Origin: Haematospirillum sp. H4485
Lineage (GTDB): Bacteria; Pseudomonadota; Alphaproteobacteria; Rhodospirillales; Rhodospirillaceae
Assembly (NCBI RefSeq): GCF_012102745.1
Contig: NZ_JAAVSY010000004.1
Location: forward strand, 1 to 64,000
Length of the DNA stretch: 64,000 bases
Reading direction: 5' to 3'
The first letter of the stretch is position 1. The number at the start of each line of letters is the position of its first letter. A program made the translations under genes and the position numbers. The notes under the pieces are model-generated. The model saw only the letters and a program-made list of their open reading frames with translations. It did not search any database and was not told the DNA's origin. Positions 1 to 9,182 of the stretch are shown piece after piece.

Positions 1-79
1 CGACGAGGGCATGACGCTGCGCAGCAAGGTCTTGCTTGTCAGTAGAGCAGCGCGCGTAACCAATCGTAATATTCTTCAT
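1..79 (-). CDS. Serine site-specific recombinase (resolvase), N-terminus only
   Basis: The minus strand from 79 reads as the first 26 codons of a small serine recombinase. It contains the family signature IGYARCSTDKQDLAAQR, including the nucleophilic Ser of the YARxST motif. Homologues resolve transposon cointegrates at a res site. The gene runs off the left end of the window, so its length and intactness are unknown. The ATG at 79 fits the family, whose proteins start a few residues before the first beta strand. It is divergent from a transposase remnant, which suggests one mobile element. Confidence 0.72.
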   Translation of the reverse strand, partial: MKNITIGYARCSTDKQDLAAQRHALV

Positions 80-89
80 GTCATAAGAT

Positions 90-104
90 GTACGTTAGAC
101 GTAC
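90..104. repeat. Short palindrome between recombinase and transposase remnant
   Basis: GTACGT-TAG-ACGTAC is a perfect 6-bp inverted repeat with a 3-bp spacer, 11 bp upstream of the recombinase start. Resolvases usually bind paired sites just upstream of their own gene, so this could be part of a res site or an autoregulatory operator. That role is inferred from position only. Confidence 0.4.
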
Positions 105-185
105 CGTTACTGCAATTTTTATCGTACCATTCAATTGATAAAGAAAACCTCCCGTTATTTACCGATATGTGTACTGAGTGGGTTT

Positions 186-369
186 ATGATGATGAACCGT
201 CCGCACAACGATCCTCTTACGGACAATCTCACAGACTTCTCTGAAGAACAGCGCAGCCAGGCAATGCGCCGGTTTGCGCTTCTCCGGCCGCATCAATGAA
301 CTCGCCATGATCACTGAAGATGTCGTCGATGCCGCAGGACAGGCCCTCGTCATCGGGAACGCCAAATAG
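186..369 (+). pseudogene. Degenerate transposase/transposon remnant
   Basis: From the ATG cluster at 186 a 37-codon reading frame runs to a stop at 297. Its tail, FSEEQRSQAMRRFALLRPH, resembles the start of Mu/TniA-type DDE transposases (pattern RFALLRPHLEDGVPL). Coding sense then seems to move to another frame (about 283-369, reading RINELAMITEDVVDAAGQ and ending at TAG). That looks like the end of a second transposition protein. I read this as an internally deleted and frameshifted element left next to a resolvase gene. The family assignment comes from memory of the motif and is not certain. Confidence 0.4.
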
Positions 370-620
370 CAATCAAAATTCAAAGCCATTTAGCGATCAA
401 GGTCACACACATGGTACGTAAGAACCAAATGCCAGTACCTATGCGACGAGAAAGTTCACAACGCACATAAGACGAGTGCCATCAGAAAGGGGCTTGATAC
501 AAACAATACATCTATGGAGTGCGAATCCATACTCAAGACAATGAAGACTTGGGATCAACACCCGGGTTACAATAGGCACTACCATTGCAGTGCAGAACAC
601 ATACTACCAAAAGCACCGAA
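370..620. other. Intergenic, no gene recognised
   Basis: This 251-bp stretch lies between the transposon remnant and the 3' end of tldD. No convincing reading frame, hairpin terminator or repeat was seen. GTACGT recurs once at about 415-420, echoing the palindrome at 90-104. Confidence 0.4.
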
Positions 621-2051
621 TTACCCACCTGTGCCACCAACAGTCAGGCGCTCTACTTTCAAGGTTGGTTGCCCAACGCCACAGGGAACCCCCTGGCCAT
701 CCTTGCCACATGTGCCAATTCCCGCATCAAGCTCCACATCATTGCCGATCATGGAGACACGCGTAAGAACATCGGGCCCATTGCCAATCAAGGTTGCTCC
801 CTTGACCGGAGCCGTCAGCTTGCCGTCTTCAATTTTCCAGGCCTCTGTACAGGCAAAGACAAACTTTCCAGACGTAATATCGACTTGGCCACCGCCAAAA
901 TTAACGGCAAAGAGGCCCTTTTTCACACTTCGGATAATTTCCTCCGGCTCGTACGAGCCACCCAGCATGAAGGTGTTGGTCATACGCGGCAGGGGCTTGT
1001 GGGCATACGACTGCCGACGCCCGTTTCCGGATGAACGAACCCCCATCAGGCGGGCGTTCATCCGGTCAAACAAATAACCTTTCAGAATGCCATCTTCGAT
1101 CAAAACATTACGGGCTGAAGGCGTACCTTCGTCATCAATCGTGATCGACCCGCGCCGGTCCGGCAAAGTTCCATCATCAACCACAGTCACACCAGGAGCT
1201 GCCACACGCTGCCCCATCAGCCCGGAAAAGGCCGACGTCTTCTTGCGATTGAAGTCTCCTTCCAGGCCATGCCCGACAGCTTCATGCAAAAGAACACCCG
1301 GCCACCCACATCCCAGAACAACCGGCATTTCACCGGCAGGGGCATCAACGCTTTCAAGATTGACCAATGCCTGATTCAGGGCACGCTCTGCCGCAGTCTT
1401 CCAAGTTTCCTCTTCCAGCAGCCAGTCGTACTTGATACGCCCACCCTGCCCCCATGAGCCCGTTTCACAACGGCCATCTTTCTCGACCATAACGGTGATG
1501 CTCAGGCGCACCATCGGACGAATATCAGCGGCCTCACCGTCTGGACGCATGATATGAACAGCCTGCCAGGACGCACCCAAGGAAGCCATAACCTGGCGAA
1601 CACGCGGATCACGCCCCCTGAGATAGGCATCAATCTCTCCCAGCACCCCAACCTTGACTGAAAAAGGAACCGGCGAAAGGGGGTTCTGATCTGTATAAAG
1701 AGATTGGTTTGTCCCCACAGGTGGCGCAGCAAAGGTCCCGGAATAACCACCACGTACAGCCGAAACAGTGGCCGCTGCGCGACGCAAGGAGGCTTCATCC
1801 AAGGTCGATGCATGAGCGTACCCTGCTGTCTCCCCCACGATGGCCCGCAGACCAAACCCCTGTGCTGTATCAAAGGAAGCGGAACGAATACGCCCATCAT
1901 CCAGCGAAACGGATTCAGACTGCCTGTATTCCAGATAAAGCTCTCCGTCATCAGCCCCGGACAATGCCTCAGAAACGATACTGCGCGTTGCATCTTGGTC
2001 GAGCCCGGCACGAGAGAAGAACAGATCTTCGGTAAGGGCACGATCAACCAT
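621..2051 (-). CDS. tldD: Metalloprotease TldD (PmbA/TldD family)
   Basis: The product is a 476-residue TldD-type peptidase, matching the usual ~480. The zinc-binding HExxxH motif is visible as HEAVGH at residues 256-261, followed by a conserved GLEGDFNRKKTSAFSG stretch. TldD works with PmbA/TldE as a heterodimer that degrades peptides and matures some RiPPs such as microcins. PmbA is not in this window. The ATG at 2051 was chosen over an upstream in-frame start (2132) because GGAG lies 8 nt before it and the family starts here. It lies 101 bp downstream of the sensor kinase and may be read from the same transcript. Confidence 0.95.
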   Translation of the reverse strand: MVDRALTEDLFFSRAGLDQDATRSIVSEALSGADDGELYLEYRQSESVSLDDGRIRSASFDTAQGFGLRAIVGETAGYAHASTLDEASLRRAAATVSAVRGGYSGTFAAPPVGTNQSLYTDQNPLSPVPFSVKVGVLGEIDAYLRGRDPRVRQVMASLGASWQAVHIMRPDGEAADIRPMVRLSITVMVEKDGRCETGSWGQGGRIKYDWLLEEETWKTAAERALNQALVNLESVDAPAGEMPVVLGCGWPGVLLHEAVGHGLEGDFNRKKTSAFSGLMGQRVAAPGVTVVDDGTLPDRRGSITIDDEGTPSARNVLIEDGILKGYLFDRMNARLMGVRSSGNGRRQSYAHKPLPRMTNTFMLGGSYEPEEIIRSVKKGLFAVNFGGGQVDITSGKFVFACTEAWKIEDGKLTAPVKGATLIGNGPDVLTRVSMIGNDVELDAGIGTCGKDGQGVPCGVGQPTLKVERLTVGGTGG

Positions 2052-2152
2052 GGCGAAAACTCCGGTCCAAACGTCAAGAACGCCCACACTATGTGCGTTT
2101 CCCAGCAAAATCACCAGCCCGGAAAATAACAAAAAAGCGCTTCTGGATAAAC

Positions 2153-4882
2153 TCAGGCTCCCTGAACAAGCCTATCAGGGGGAAGCCATACGCGAACCTC
2201 GGTCCCTTTACCCGGCGCACTGACCAAGGATAATGTCCCCCCATGCGCCTCCACCAAGGAACGGGACAAGGGCAGCCCCAAACCCGTTCCCTGATGTCGG
2301 CGCGACAAACTGCTGTCAATCTGACCAAACGGGGCCATGGCAACGGCAATATCCTCGATCCGCATACCAATGCCGTTATCAGAAACCGTTATCGTCATAC
2401 CATCCGCAGAAGGGTACAAGGCAGTAACGGTCACAACACCGCCTGAAGGAGTAAACTTGATCGCGTTGGACAACAGGTTCAGCAGGACCTGACGCAGGCG
2501 TCGCGCATCTCCCCTGATGGACAGGAGATCTGAGGGGATATCTGTGCGCATTGTCAGCCCTGCGGCAGACAGCTGGCCCTGAAGAAGACGGATTGTTCCA
2601 TCAATCAGGTCAACCGGTTTTATCACATCGTCATCAAGCGTCAGATGCCCGGCCTCAACCTTGGCTGTATCAAGTATATCATTGATAATAGAGAGAAGAT
2701 GCTGCCCTGACTCCTTGATACTGGCCGAATAGTCCTTGTACTGGGGTGCGGTATGGGTACCAAGAATCTCACTGGCCATAACATCGGAGAAGCCGATAAT
2801 CGCATTCAGCGGCGTCCTCAACTCGTGACTCATATTTGCCAGGAAAAGAGACTTTGACCGGCTGGCAGCATCCGCCTGCTCCAAGGCTGCCCTGAGGTGC
2901 GTTTCTGTCTCAACGTGGGTAATCCGGGCCCCGATCCACAGGGCCAACAAGCGCGCAAACTCAAGGTCGGCGGGCTGCAGGCAATGTCCTGTCTTTCCCG
3001 GACCACGAAAGAACAAGATACCCCACGTGCGTCTGCAAGCCACAACACGCACAGCCAGACAGGCTTGACCTGTCTCCTCCTGTGTACAGCTTGGCACAAG
3101 AATTTCCTGCCCTTCCAGAACATCAGACAACGACATTCCGGCGCAGGATACAACCTGTCCCACCTTCAGATCATCATGCCTCCCAACCACGTAGTCCGAA
3201 ATCAGGACATCGCCCTGACAACGCGCAAGACAGGCACCGGTCATGTCAAAGCGCTTGCACCCAAGCTGCAAGAGGGCTGGAACCTTCTCGGCCATTCCTT
3301 GGTCCGGATCACTGCTGATCTTGTGTAGCTCACGCAAATCAGCCTCTGACGACAACAAGGCCAACTCGGCCGCTTTTCGTTCCGAGATATCGGTAAACGT
3401 CATGACCGTCAGCCCCTCAGGCGTCCTGGTTTCTGTCATCAGGACCCACAAAGAATCCCGGAAGCAACGTTCACGTGGACGGGAGCGTTGGCCGGAAGCA
3501 TCTCCGGGATCACGGTCGTGACCGTCTGATGCAGAAGCAACCGAGACAGGCTGCTCAAGAGCATCAAGCAAGGCTACGACTTCGGCATAATGAATGCCGG
3601 GTACAACACGTTTGGTCAGTGACGGGAAAAGCAACCGGAATGCTTGATTACAAATCAGAAGACAGTCTTGGCTGTCCCAAAGAAGGAAACCTTCGGATAC
3701 CCGGTCCAAGGCTTCGGCCAAACGGCTTTCAACCGTCCTTTTATGCTCGAGGGTTCGGGCGGTAAATTCTTCTTCCATCCGATCGCGCGCATTGCGAAGA
3801 TCACGTTCCAGGCGCTTCATGGCCGTAATGTCCGTAATGGAAATGAAGAAACCCCGCACGGCAGCCCGTTCAAAAACAGGCTGTAATTCGACCCTGACGC
3901 AGCGCACTCCGTCAGGGAATGACCAGACCCCCTCGGAAACCGCAGACAACCCATCCAGAGCGGCCACAACAAGATCAGAAACCTGGGCGTAGTTCTCACC
4001 CAGATGAAATTCAAAATTCTCCCCGGCCAGAAGGTTGGTACCAACCGGAACGGAGGATGTCCCAAAAGTGCCAAACCAGCGGCAATATTCGGCTGTTGCA
4101 AAAACATAATGCTGGCGATGGTCAACCCGGGCAATCATTGCCGGCAAAGGACCCGTAATATCCTGCAGGGAGCAAGACAACGCGCTTATACTTTCCTCCA
4201 TATGGCGACGCAGCGCCCCTTCCCTCACCAGAAGCTGGCGATCGTGTCCCCGGGCCCGCCAGAACACGACACAGATTGCCAGAACAATCAGGAAGACAAC
4301 ACCAAACCCTGCCCCAACGCACCAACGATACACTCGCAAAAAGATCTGTTGTTCATTCAGGGCTGAGCTGGCATCCAGACGCAACAGAACCCCGCCAACA
4401 AGACTACCGTCACGACGCTCCAAAGGAAGTGCGGCAATAATTTCCACAGACGTACCATGATCCTGCAACCAAACGGACTTGTATCCACGCAAGGCCGAAG
4501 ACAGCCACAAGGGATCAGAGGAAAGATCAGGCAAGGCAGGAGCTGCATCCGGGATAACCGCAGACCCATCTGGATAAACCACCACAACGGCTGTCACGGG
4601 AAGATGATGAATCTCCCTCATGACAAGACTGTACACAACCAAGGCAAGATCATGCGAAAGTTCTGCGGGAGCCTGTGTCTGTGAGGACCATCCCTCCAGA
4701 GCTGAACTCAGGGCCGGCAAAGACCCCCAGACTTCCTGTAGGGACAACTCCAACGCCAGTTCACGCACCCTGCGTTCTGAAAGCGAAAGAGATACGAGAG
4801 CAGCTAATACGACAAGACACAGGGAAAAAAGCGTTGCGAGCCGCAAACCCCATGCCTTGCCCTGCTGCCCGTCAACACTCAT
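2153..4882 (-). CDS. Membrane-bound PAS/GAF sensor histidine kinase
   Basis: The protein has 909 residues. Segments in order: TM helix (~12-33), periplasmic sensor (~35-187), TM helix (~188-212), PAS (~240-345), short coiled coil, second PAS (~385-500), GAF-like region (~515-650), HisKA with phospho-acceptor His686 in NMSHELRTPL, and HATPase_c with N, G1 and G2 boxes (NLLSNAIKF, DNGIGM, GTGLGL). No receiver domain is fused and no response regulator lies nearby, so it is an orphan kinase with an unknown signal. The ATG at 4882 sits 2 bp after the heme A synthase stop, so translational coupling is likely. A longer in-frame extension to 5119 lies inside that gene and is rejected. Confidence 0.9.
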   Translation of the reverse strand: MSVDGQQGKAWGLRLATLFSLCLVVLAALVSLSLSERRVRELALELSLQEVWGSLPALSSALEGWSSQTQAPAELSHDLALVVYSLVMREIHHLPVTAVVVVYPDGSAVIPDAAPALPDLSSDPLWLSSALRGYKSVWLQDHGTSVEIIAALPLERRDGSLVGGVLLRLDASSALNEQQIFLRVYRWCVGAGFGVVFLIVLAICVVFWRARGHDRQLLVREGALRRHMEESISALSCSLQDITGPLPAMIARVDHRQHYVFATAEYCRWFGTFGTSSVPVGTNLLAGENFEFHLGENYAQVSDLVVAALDGLSAVSEGVWSFPDGVRCVRVELQPVFERAAVRGFFISITDITAMKRLERDLRNARDRMEEEFTARTLEHKRTVESRLAEALDRVSEGFLLWDSQDCLLICNQAFRLLFPSLTKRVVPGIHYAEVVALLDALEQPVSVASASDGHDRDPGDASGQRSRPRERCFRDSLWVLMTETRTPEGLTVMTFTDISERKAAELALLSSEADLRELHKISSDPDQGMAEKVPALLQLGCKRFDMTGACLARCQGDVLISDYVVGRHDDLKVGQVVSCAGMSLSDVLEGQEILVPSCTQEETGQACLAVRVVACRRTWGILFFRGPGKTGHCLQPADLEFARLLALWIGARITHVETETHLRAALEQADAASRSKSLFLANMSHELRTPLNAIIGFSDVMASEILGTHTAPQYKDYSASIKESGQHLLSIINDILDTAKVEAGHLTLDDDVIKPVDLIDGTIRLLQGQLSAAGLTMRTDIPSDLLSIRGDARRLRQVLLNLLSNAIKFTPSGGVVTVTALYPSADGMTITVSDNGIGMRIEDIAVAMAPFGQIDSSLSRRHQGTGLGLPLSRSLVEAHGGTLSLVSAPGKGTEVRVWLPPDRLVQGA

Positions 4883-4884
4883 TA

Positions 4885-5934
4885 TCACCCACGCACAAGC
4901 CGAAAAATAAGGGTTACACACAGGCCTACCAAGACAACAGCCATCGCCTGATGCACGATACCAAGGCTGACAGGAACAGCCAGAAGCAAGGTTGTAATAC
5001 CAAAACCAAGCTGTACACAAACAGCAAGAGCCAAGGCGAGAGCAAGATAACGGACAGGCTTGGTCAATGATGTGGCCCAAAGTTTCCATGCAACGACGCA
5101 GGTCACCACAACCGTACAAAGCGCCAAAGCCCGATGTATAAACTGTACCGTTGCAACATTCGCCACCAGATTATACCACCAAGGATCCTGCACCCACGCC
5201 CCCGGTGGAACAATATGCCCATCCATCAGGGGAAAGGTGTTGTAGGTCAGCCCTGCATCAAGGCCCGCAACAAAAGCTCCCCATGTCATGGTCAGCATAA
5301 TCATGCCAAGGCACAGCAAGGAACCGCGTACGGCACCCTCTGGTGCCGGAGAGAAGACGGTGGGAACGGTACGGTCCAAGGCCATCCACAACAGGGCTGC
5401 AAACAGGACAACAGCCAGCATCAAGTGCGCAGCAAGGCGATAGTGGCTGACATCCGGACGGTCAACGAGGCCCGAGGCAACCATGAACCAGCCCAGTGCT
5501 CCCTGCAGACCACCAAGAACAAAAAGCCCGAGGATACGGCGCAACACACGACGATCCACGAGACCACACGCTACAAACACAAGCAGCGGGACCATCACCA
5601 CAACACCTACCAGCCGCCCCACAAGGCGGTGAACATATTCCAGCCAGAAAATACCCTTGAACCCGGCCAGATCCATACCCACATTACGCTGCGTGTACTC
5701 GGGAGATGCCTTGTACAGCAGGAACATCTCCTGCCATGCGACCTCATTCATAGGGGGCAGGACGTCAAGAGGCCTCCACTCCACCATAGAGAGTCCGGAC
5801 TGCGTCAGCCGGGTTGCCCCCCCCAAAAGCACCATGCAAAAAACCAGGGCGCAGAGAGACCACAACCAAATCTGGACTGACCGATCCCCGATATTCCCAG
5901 CCACTTCCAGAGTGGCTGCATGATTCCTCGCCAT
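4885..5934 (-). CDS. ctaA: Heme A synthase (COX15/CtaA)
   Basis: The product is a 349-residue polytopic membrane protein of the COX15/CtaA family. It oxidises the methyl group of heme O to a formyl group, giving heme A for aa3-type cytochrome oxidases. The heme-ligand histidine regions are visible (EYVHRLVGR near residue 100, later HLML, FIHRAL and HQAMAV). The start at 5934 is preceded by a G-rich Shine-Dalgarno; in-frame ATG (5955) and TTG (5964) starts lie upstream. It is the first of a likely unit with the sensor kinase and tldD. No ctaB or cox genes are in the window. Confidence 0.93.
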   Translation of the reverse strand: MARNHAATLEVAGNIGDRSVQIWLWSLCALVFCMVLLGGATRLTQSGLSMVEWRPLDVLPPMNEVAWQEMFLLYKASPEYTQRNVGMDLAGFKGIFWLEYVHRLVGRLVGVVVMVPLLVFVACGLVDRRVLRRILGLFVLGGLQGALGWFMVASGLVDRPDVSHYRLAAHLMLAVVLFAALLWMALDRTVPTVFSPAPEGAVRGSLLCLGMIMLTMTWGAFVAGLDAGLTYNTFPLMDGHIVPPGAWVQDPWWYNLVANVATVQFIHRALALCTVVVTCVVAWKLWATSLTKPVRYLALALALAVCVQLGFGITTLLLAVPVSLGIVHQAMAVVLVGLCVTLIFRLVRG

Positions 5935-5967
5935 CAATCCCCCCAAACCCCACATGTCAGACAATGA

Positions 5968-6651
5968 TCAGCCCTGCATTTGATGGCAACGGGCAATCCC
6001 CTCATAGGCCGTTGCAAGTAGACGAACAATAGTGTCCACGTCATCCAGGCGTGCCGTGTTCAGAACCAGATCAAACGCCGCCGGATCATCTGAACGGGCT
6101 CCGAACATATCTTTCAGAAAACACAAACGCGCTGTATCCGCCTGCAGAACCTGTTGGTCGGCAATGGCCTCCGACACGGCATTACGCTCGGCGATCCTCT
6201 TGATCCGCACAGCCCGCGGAGCAACAAGCTTCAGACGAAGGGCACAGGAATCCTCCAGAACAAGGTGTGCACCACGTCCGAGAATAACGCCACCAACCCT
6301 GGATAACCCCAGAAAGATATTCACCAAGTGGGTCCGCCAAGCATCCTTGGAAAGATCTTTCCCCTTCAAAAGCCCCACCAGCCATAAATCGCTGGCACGC
6401 CCCACGCTTTCATCCAGCATTTTCGCCGTCTCCTGATCAACATCAAGGCGGCTGGCAATCTTGCCAATCAAGGCGCGATCATACAGGGGAACCTGCAAAT
6501 GAGCAGACAGAGCCTCTGCGACCTGGCGCCCCAATGCCCCATGTTCCCTGGAAATCGTAACCACCGGGCGCACCGGACGCCCGGCAGCCGAGTCTGCCTT
6601 GATACGGCTCGCAGACATCAGGGCCTGCATGGCAGCATGCACATCGGTCAT
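5968..6651 (-). CDS. Cytidylate kinase-like family protein
   Basis: The product is 227 residues and matches the Cytidylate_kin2 family (P-loop kinase-like proteins related to Cmk). A modified nucleotide-binding region appears in VVTISREHGALGRQVAEAL at about residues 30-50, and RxxD-type motifs follow. True CMP kinase is a different gene (cmk), so the substrate here is unknown. ATG 6651 was preferred to GTG 6663 because GGGG precedes it at useful spacing. It lies 33 bp upstream of ctaA on the same strand. Confidence 0.8.
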   Translation of the reverse strand: MTDVHAAMQALMSASRIKADSAAGRPVRPVVTISREHGALGRQVAEALSAHLQVPLYDRALIGKIASRLDVDQETAKMLDESVGRASDLWLVGLLKGKDLSKDAWRTHLVNIFLGLSRVGGVILGRGAHLVLEDSCALRLKLVAPRAVRIKRIAERNAVSEAIADQQVLQADTARLCFLKDMFGARSDDPAAFDLVLNTARLDDVDTIVRLLATAYEGIARCHQMQG

Positions 6652-6780
6652 CACAAACCCCACACCCTGTCATCCCCGTCGGGAGCAAAGACGGAACGAA
6701 AACACCCCTGCTGAAACAAGGGCAACCCCAAGGCACGGAGTATACCTGACACACGGGGAATGCGCCAAGAAAAGCCAAGC

Positions 6781-6809
6781 AAAAAACCGGGGCCTCCACA
6801 GCCCCGGTT
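6781..6809 (-). terminator. Rho-independent terminator after cheZ
   Basis: On the minus strand AACCGGGGC and GCCCCGGTT form a perfect 9-bp stem around a 7-nt loop, followed directly by a T run. It lies 34 bp past the cheZ stop and would end cheZ transcription before the cytidylate-kinase-like gene. Confidence 0.88.
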
Positions 6810-6842
6810 CAAGCAAACGTACGTAGCCGGATAACAGGATAT

Positions 6843-7640
6843 TCAGCCAAACAGCTTGTCGATATCGCCCTGAGAAATCGCTCTCTCGGCCATCTGTGGT
6901 CCGTTAAGCAGGCGACGCTCGTCATCACCGGCCGGCGTATCGGGCATTTCAGCCAGAAGCTCTTCAAAGGTTTCCTGCCCCCAGATATTAATCATCTTGT
7001 CGATACGCTCTTCAACAAACTTCAGCGTGCTGACGACCTTGTTGATGCGCTGACCGGTGATATCCTGGAAGTTGGCATGCTCGAAAATTGACACAACATG
7101 TTCGCTGATATCTTCGGCGAGATGGGCGAAGTAAGCATCATCGGCCTTGGAACGCAGGTTCTGGGCGGCGTTGTCGATCTTTTCGGCCGCTTCCAGAATA
7201 CCATCGGTCGCCCGCTCGGTTGCACCGACAACGGCATCCAGTTCACCGGCGACAATATCAAGCCGATCAGAATCCCCGTCACTGGTCCGCAACTGCGCAA
7301 TTTCGCGTTTCGTCTCCTGAATGGAGTTGGCCAAAGCCCGCAACTCCATCTTCAGAATGCGCACCTCGGTGCGCTGACGCTCAAACTCCTGCACCAAGGG
7401 ATCCTCGGGATCGGGCTCCCCGTCGGCGGCCTTTTGCTCGTCTTCCGGCGGAATAACATATGTTCTGAGGAGATGACTGAGGTGACTGACCTCATTCTTC
7501 AGGGCGGAAACCTCTTCACGCATTTCAGGGTCAGAGGCAGCAACAACAGCGCCACCGGCAGGGGAAGCGTCACCGCCATAGCGGTTACGCAGCTGAACCT
7601 CTGCGGTGAACATCTTGCGCGGGGAACGCCCTTTGTCCAT
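6843..7640 (-). CDS. cheZ: Chemotaxis phosphatase CheZ
   Basis: The product has 265 residues, is predicted mostly helical, and carries the CheZ catalytic region around NFQDITGQRINKVV (~residues 190-205), where the conserved Asp/Gln pair acts in CheY-P dephosphorylation. CheZ resets the flagellar motor signal. The extreme C-terminus, ISQGDIDKLFG, should be the tethered CheY-binding helix. ATG 7640 has GAGGG 5 nt upstream; ATG 7652 is an alternative. No other chemotaxis or flagellar genes are in the window, and cheZ has its own terminator, so it is monocistronic here. Confidence 0.88.
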   Translation of the reverse strand: MDKGRSPRKMFTAEVQLRNRYGGDASPAGGAVVAASDPEMREEVSALKNEVSHLSHLLRTYVIPPEDEQKAADGEPDPEDPLVQEFERQRTEVRILKMELRALANSIQETKREIAQLRTSDGDSDRLDIVAGELDAVVGATERATDGILEAAEKIDNAAQNLRSKADDAYFAHLAEDISEHVVSIFEHANFQDITGQRINKVVSTLKFVEERIDKMINIWGQETFEELLAEMPDTPAGDDERRLLNGPQMAERAISQGDIDKLFG

Positions 7641-8014
7641 TCCTGCCCTCATCCAGTACTGAATTCGGTCAAGTCACTCTGCCCATACCGATAAGGAAAC
7701 CACCAAAAGGCCCCACTCGCCATGGACCAGAATAACCGGCACACCCCGACGACAGGACATACTTCCCGACCGCTTTGTGCATACCGAGGGATACCGCACT
7801 TTTCCAAACCCCGGCAAGGCTGCAGACCCGGATGTGTCCATCCGGACCACGTAACCTGCCTGCAAATAATTCTGCTGACAAAAAACACGTGGCAACACAA
7901 AGCCAAAGCTTGCTTTTTCTCATGTCATTTAGGGCTGGAAAACAGGGCAGCCAACATGCCAGCATGGTTACGGTTTCACCTGTACAGCAACAGAAGCAAG
8001 AGAATCCGACACCC
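7641..8014. other. Divergent intergenic region cheZ/lrgA
   Basis: This 374-bp region separates divergent cheZ and lrgA and should hold both promoters. Several open frames cross it on both strands, but none shows a recognisable domain or good start signal. I call no gene here. Confidence 0.5.
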
Positions 8015-8452
8015 ATGACCCCAGGTTTTATTGCAATCCTCGTTGTTTGCCAGCTTGCGGGGGAAGCCTTGGCCCGCATAGCCCGCATTCCCGTGCCGGG
8101 CCCTGTTCTTGGTATGGTTCTGTTGTTTTCCGGGCTTCTGGTGCGTGGCTTTCTCCTGCGCAGGGGTGGACTGGCCGATCCTCCACCGGAGGGCTTACAG
8201 TCCACGGCCAATGCACTTTTGCGACATCTTGGCCTGTTATTTATCCCCGCAGGGGCAGGAGTCGTAACCTTGGCACCACTGCTGGCCCTGGAATGGAAGG
8301 GAATCACACTGGCGGTCGTGGGATCAACACTTCTGGGCCTGATTGTTACGGGCCATGTCATGCAGGCAATGACACCCCGTACACGCTTCTCTGCAGAACC
8401 CCATGGCGGGCCGGAGTCCGGTCATGACGTACAGGAACAGCCTCCCTCATGA
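8015..8452 (+). CDS. lrgA: CidA/LrgA family membrane protein
   Basis: The 145-residue protein has four predicted TM helices and matches LrgA/CidA, starting with the typical FIAILVVCQLAGEALA and containing PVPGPVLGMVLLF and LLFIPAGAGVV. The family was first described as holin/antiholin-like modulators of autolysis. In Bacillus the related PftA/PftB pair transports pyruvate. The ATG at 8015 is the family start; longer in-frame extensions upstream have no homology. Its stop overlaps the start of lrgB (ATGA), so the two are co-translated. Confidence 0.88.
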   Translation: MTPGFIAILVVCQLAGEALARIARIPVPGPVLGMVLLFSGLLVRGFLLRRGGLADPPPEGLQSTANALLRHLGLLFIPAGAGVVTLAPLLALEWKGITLAVVGSTLLGLIVTGHVMQAMTPRTRFSAEPHGGPESGHDVQEQPPS

Positions 8453-9174
8453 TGTCCACGCATATCACCAACGTCTGGAATGACCTCAGCACAAGCCCCC
8501 TGACAGGACTGGCCATCACGCTGTTAGCTTATGTTGCCGGCTTGTGGATCTTCGAGAAAAGTGGACGGCGGGCCATTCTGAATCCCGTTCTGACGGCCAT
8601 GCTGCTGCTGGTCGGAGTCCTCAAGATCAGCAATATCAGCTACGCCGATTATTTCAGTGGGGCACAACTCATCCATTTCCTGCTGGGGCCAGCTACCGTG
8701 GCACTGGCTGTCCCGCTTTACAACCAGCTGGGACGCGTGCGCCGCTCCCTGCGGGCCCTTGTCGTAGCCATAGGCACAGGCTCAGTCTGTGCGGCCGGCA
8801 GCGCCATTGCTCTGGCATGGGCAGCCGGTGTCAGCCCCGTCTCCCTCGCATCCATAGCACCAAAGTCCGTCACCAGCCCCATAGCCATGGGAATCGCCGA
8901 GCAGATCGGTGGTTTGCCTTCCCTGGCGGCGGTTATTGTTATCCTGACCGGCATCCTGGGGGCCGTAGTTGGCCCCGGGATCCTGCGCCTGACCGGGGTT
9001 CGTGACCGTCGGGCCTGCGGTGTAGCCATGGGCACGGTGTGCCACGGCGTCGGAACAGCACGTGCCCTTCAGCACAGCGAAGTCAGCGGCGCCTTCTCCA
9101 GCCTGTCCATGGGCCTCAACGGCTTGGCCACAGCCATTATCCTGCCGATTTTATGGGTTCTTTTTACCGGGTAA
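8449..9174 (+). CDS. lrgB: LrgB/CidB family membrane protein
   Basis: The 241-residue polytopic protein matches LrgB throughout. The conserved block APKSVTSPIAMGIAEQIGG is at ~140-158 and the terminal CHGVGTARALQ region is present. It partners LrgA in the inner membrane. The first ATG overlaps the lrgA stop; a second ATG follows at once (8452). The gene converges on the lipocalin gene with only 8 bp between stops. Regulation by a LytS/LytR pair is typical of the family, and such a pair occurs about 10 kb away. Confidence 0.9.
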   Translation: MMSTHITNVWNDLSTSPLTGLAITLLAYVAGLWIFEKSGRRAILNPVLTAMLLLVGVLKISNISYADYFSGAQLIHFLLGPATVALAVPLYNQLGRVRRSLRALVVAIGTGSVCAAGSAIALAWAAGVSPVSLASIAPKSVTSPIAMGIAEQIGGLPSLAAVIVILTGILGAVVGPGILRLTGVRDRRACGVAMGTVCHGVGTARALQHSEVSGAFSSLSMGLNGLATAIILPILWVLFTG

Positions 9175-9182
9175 CAGAACCA

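Noticed and set aside
11-244. 77-codon plus-strand open frame at the left edge
   Set aside because: It overlaps the recombinase start on the other strand and has no recognisable features.
7649-8014. Open frames on both strands between cheZ and lrgA
   Set aside because: No domain, no good ribosome site, and biased composition from flanking GC content; treated as intergenic.
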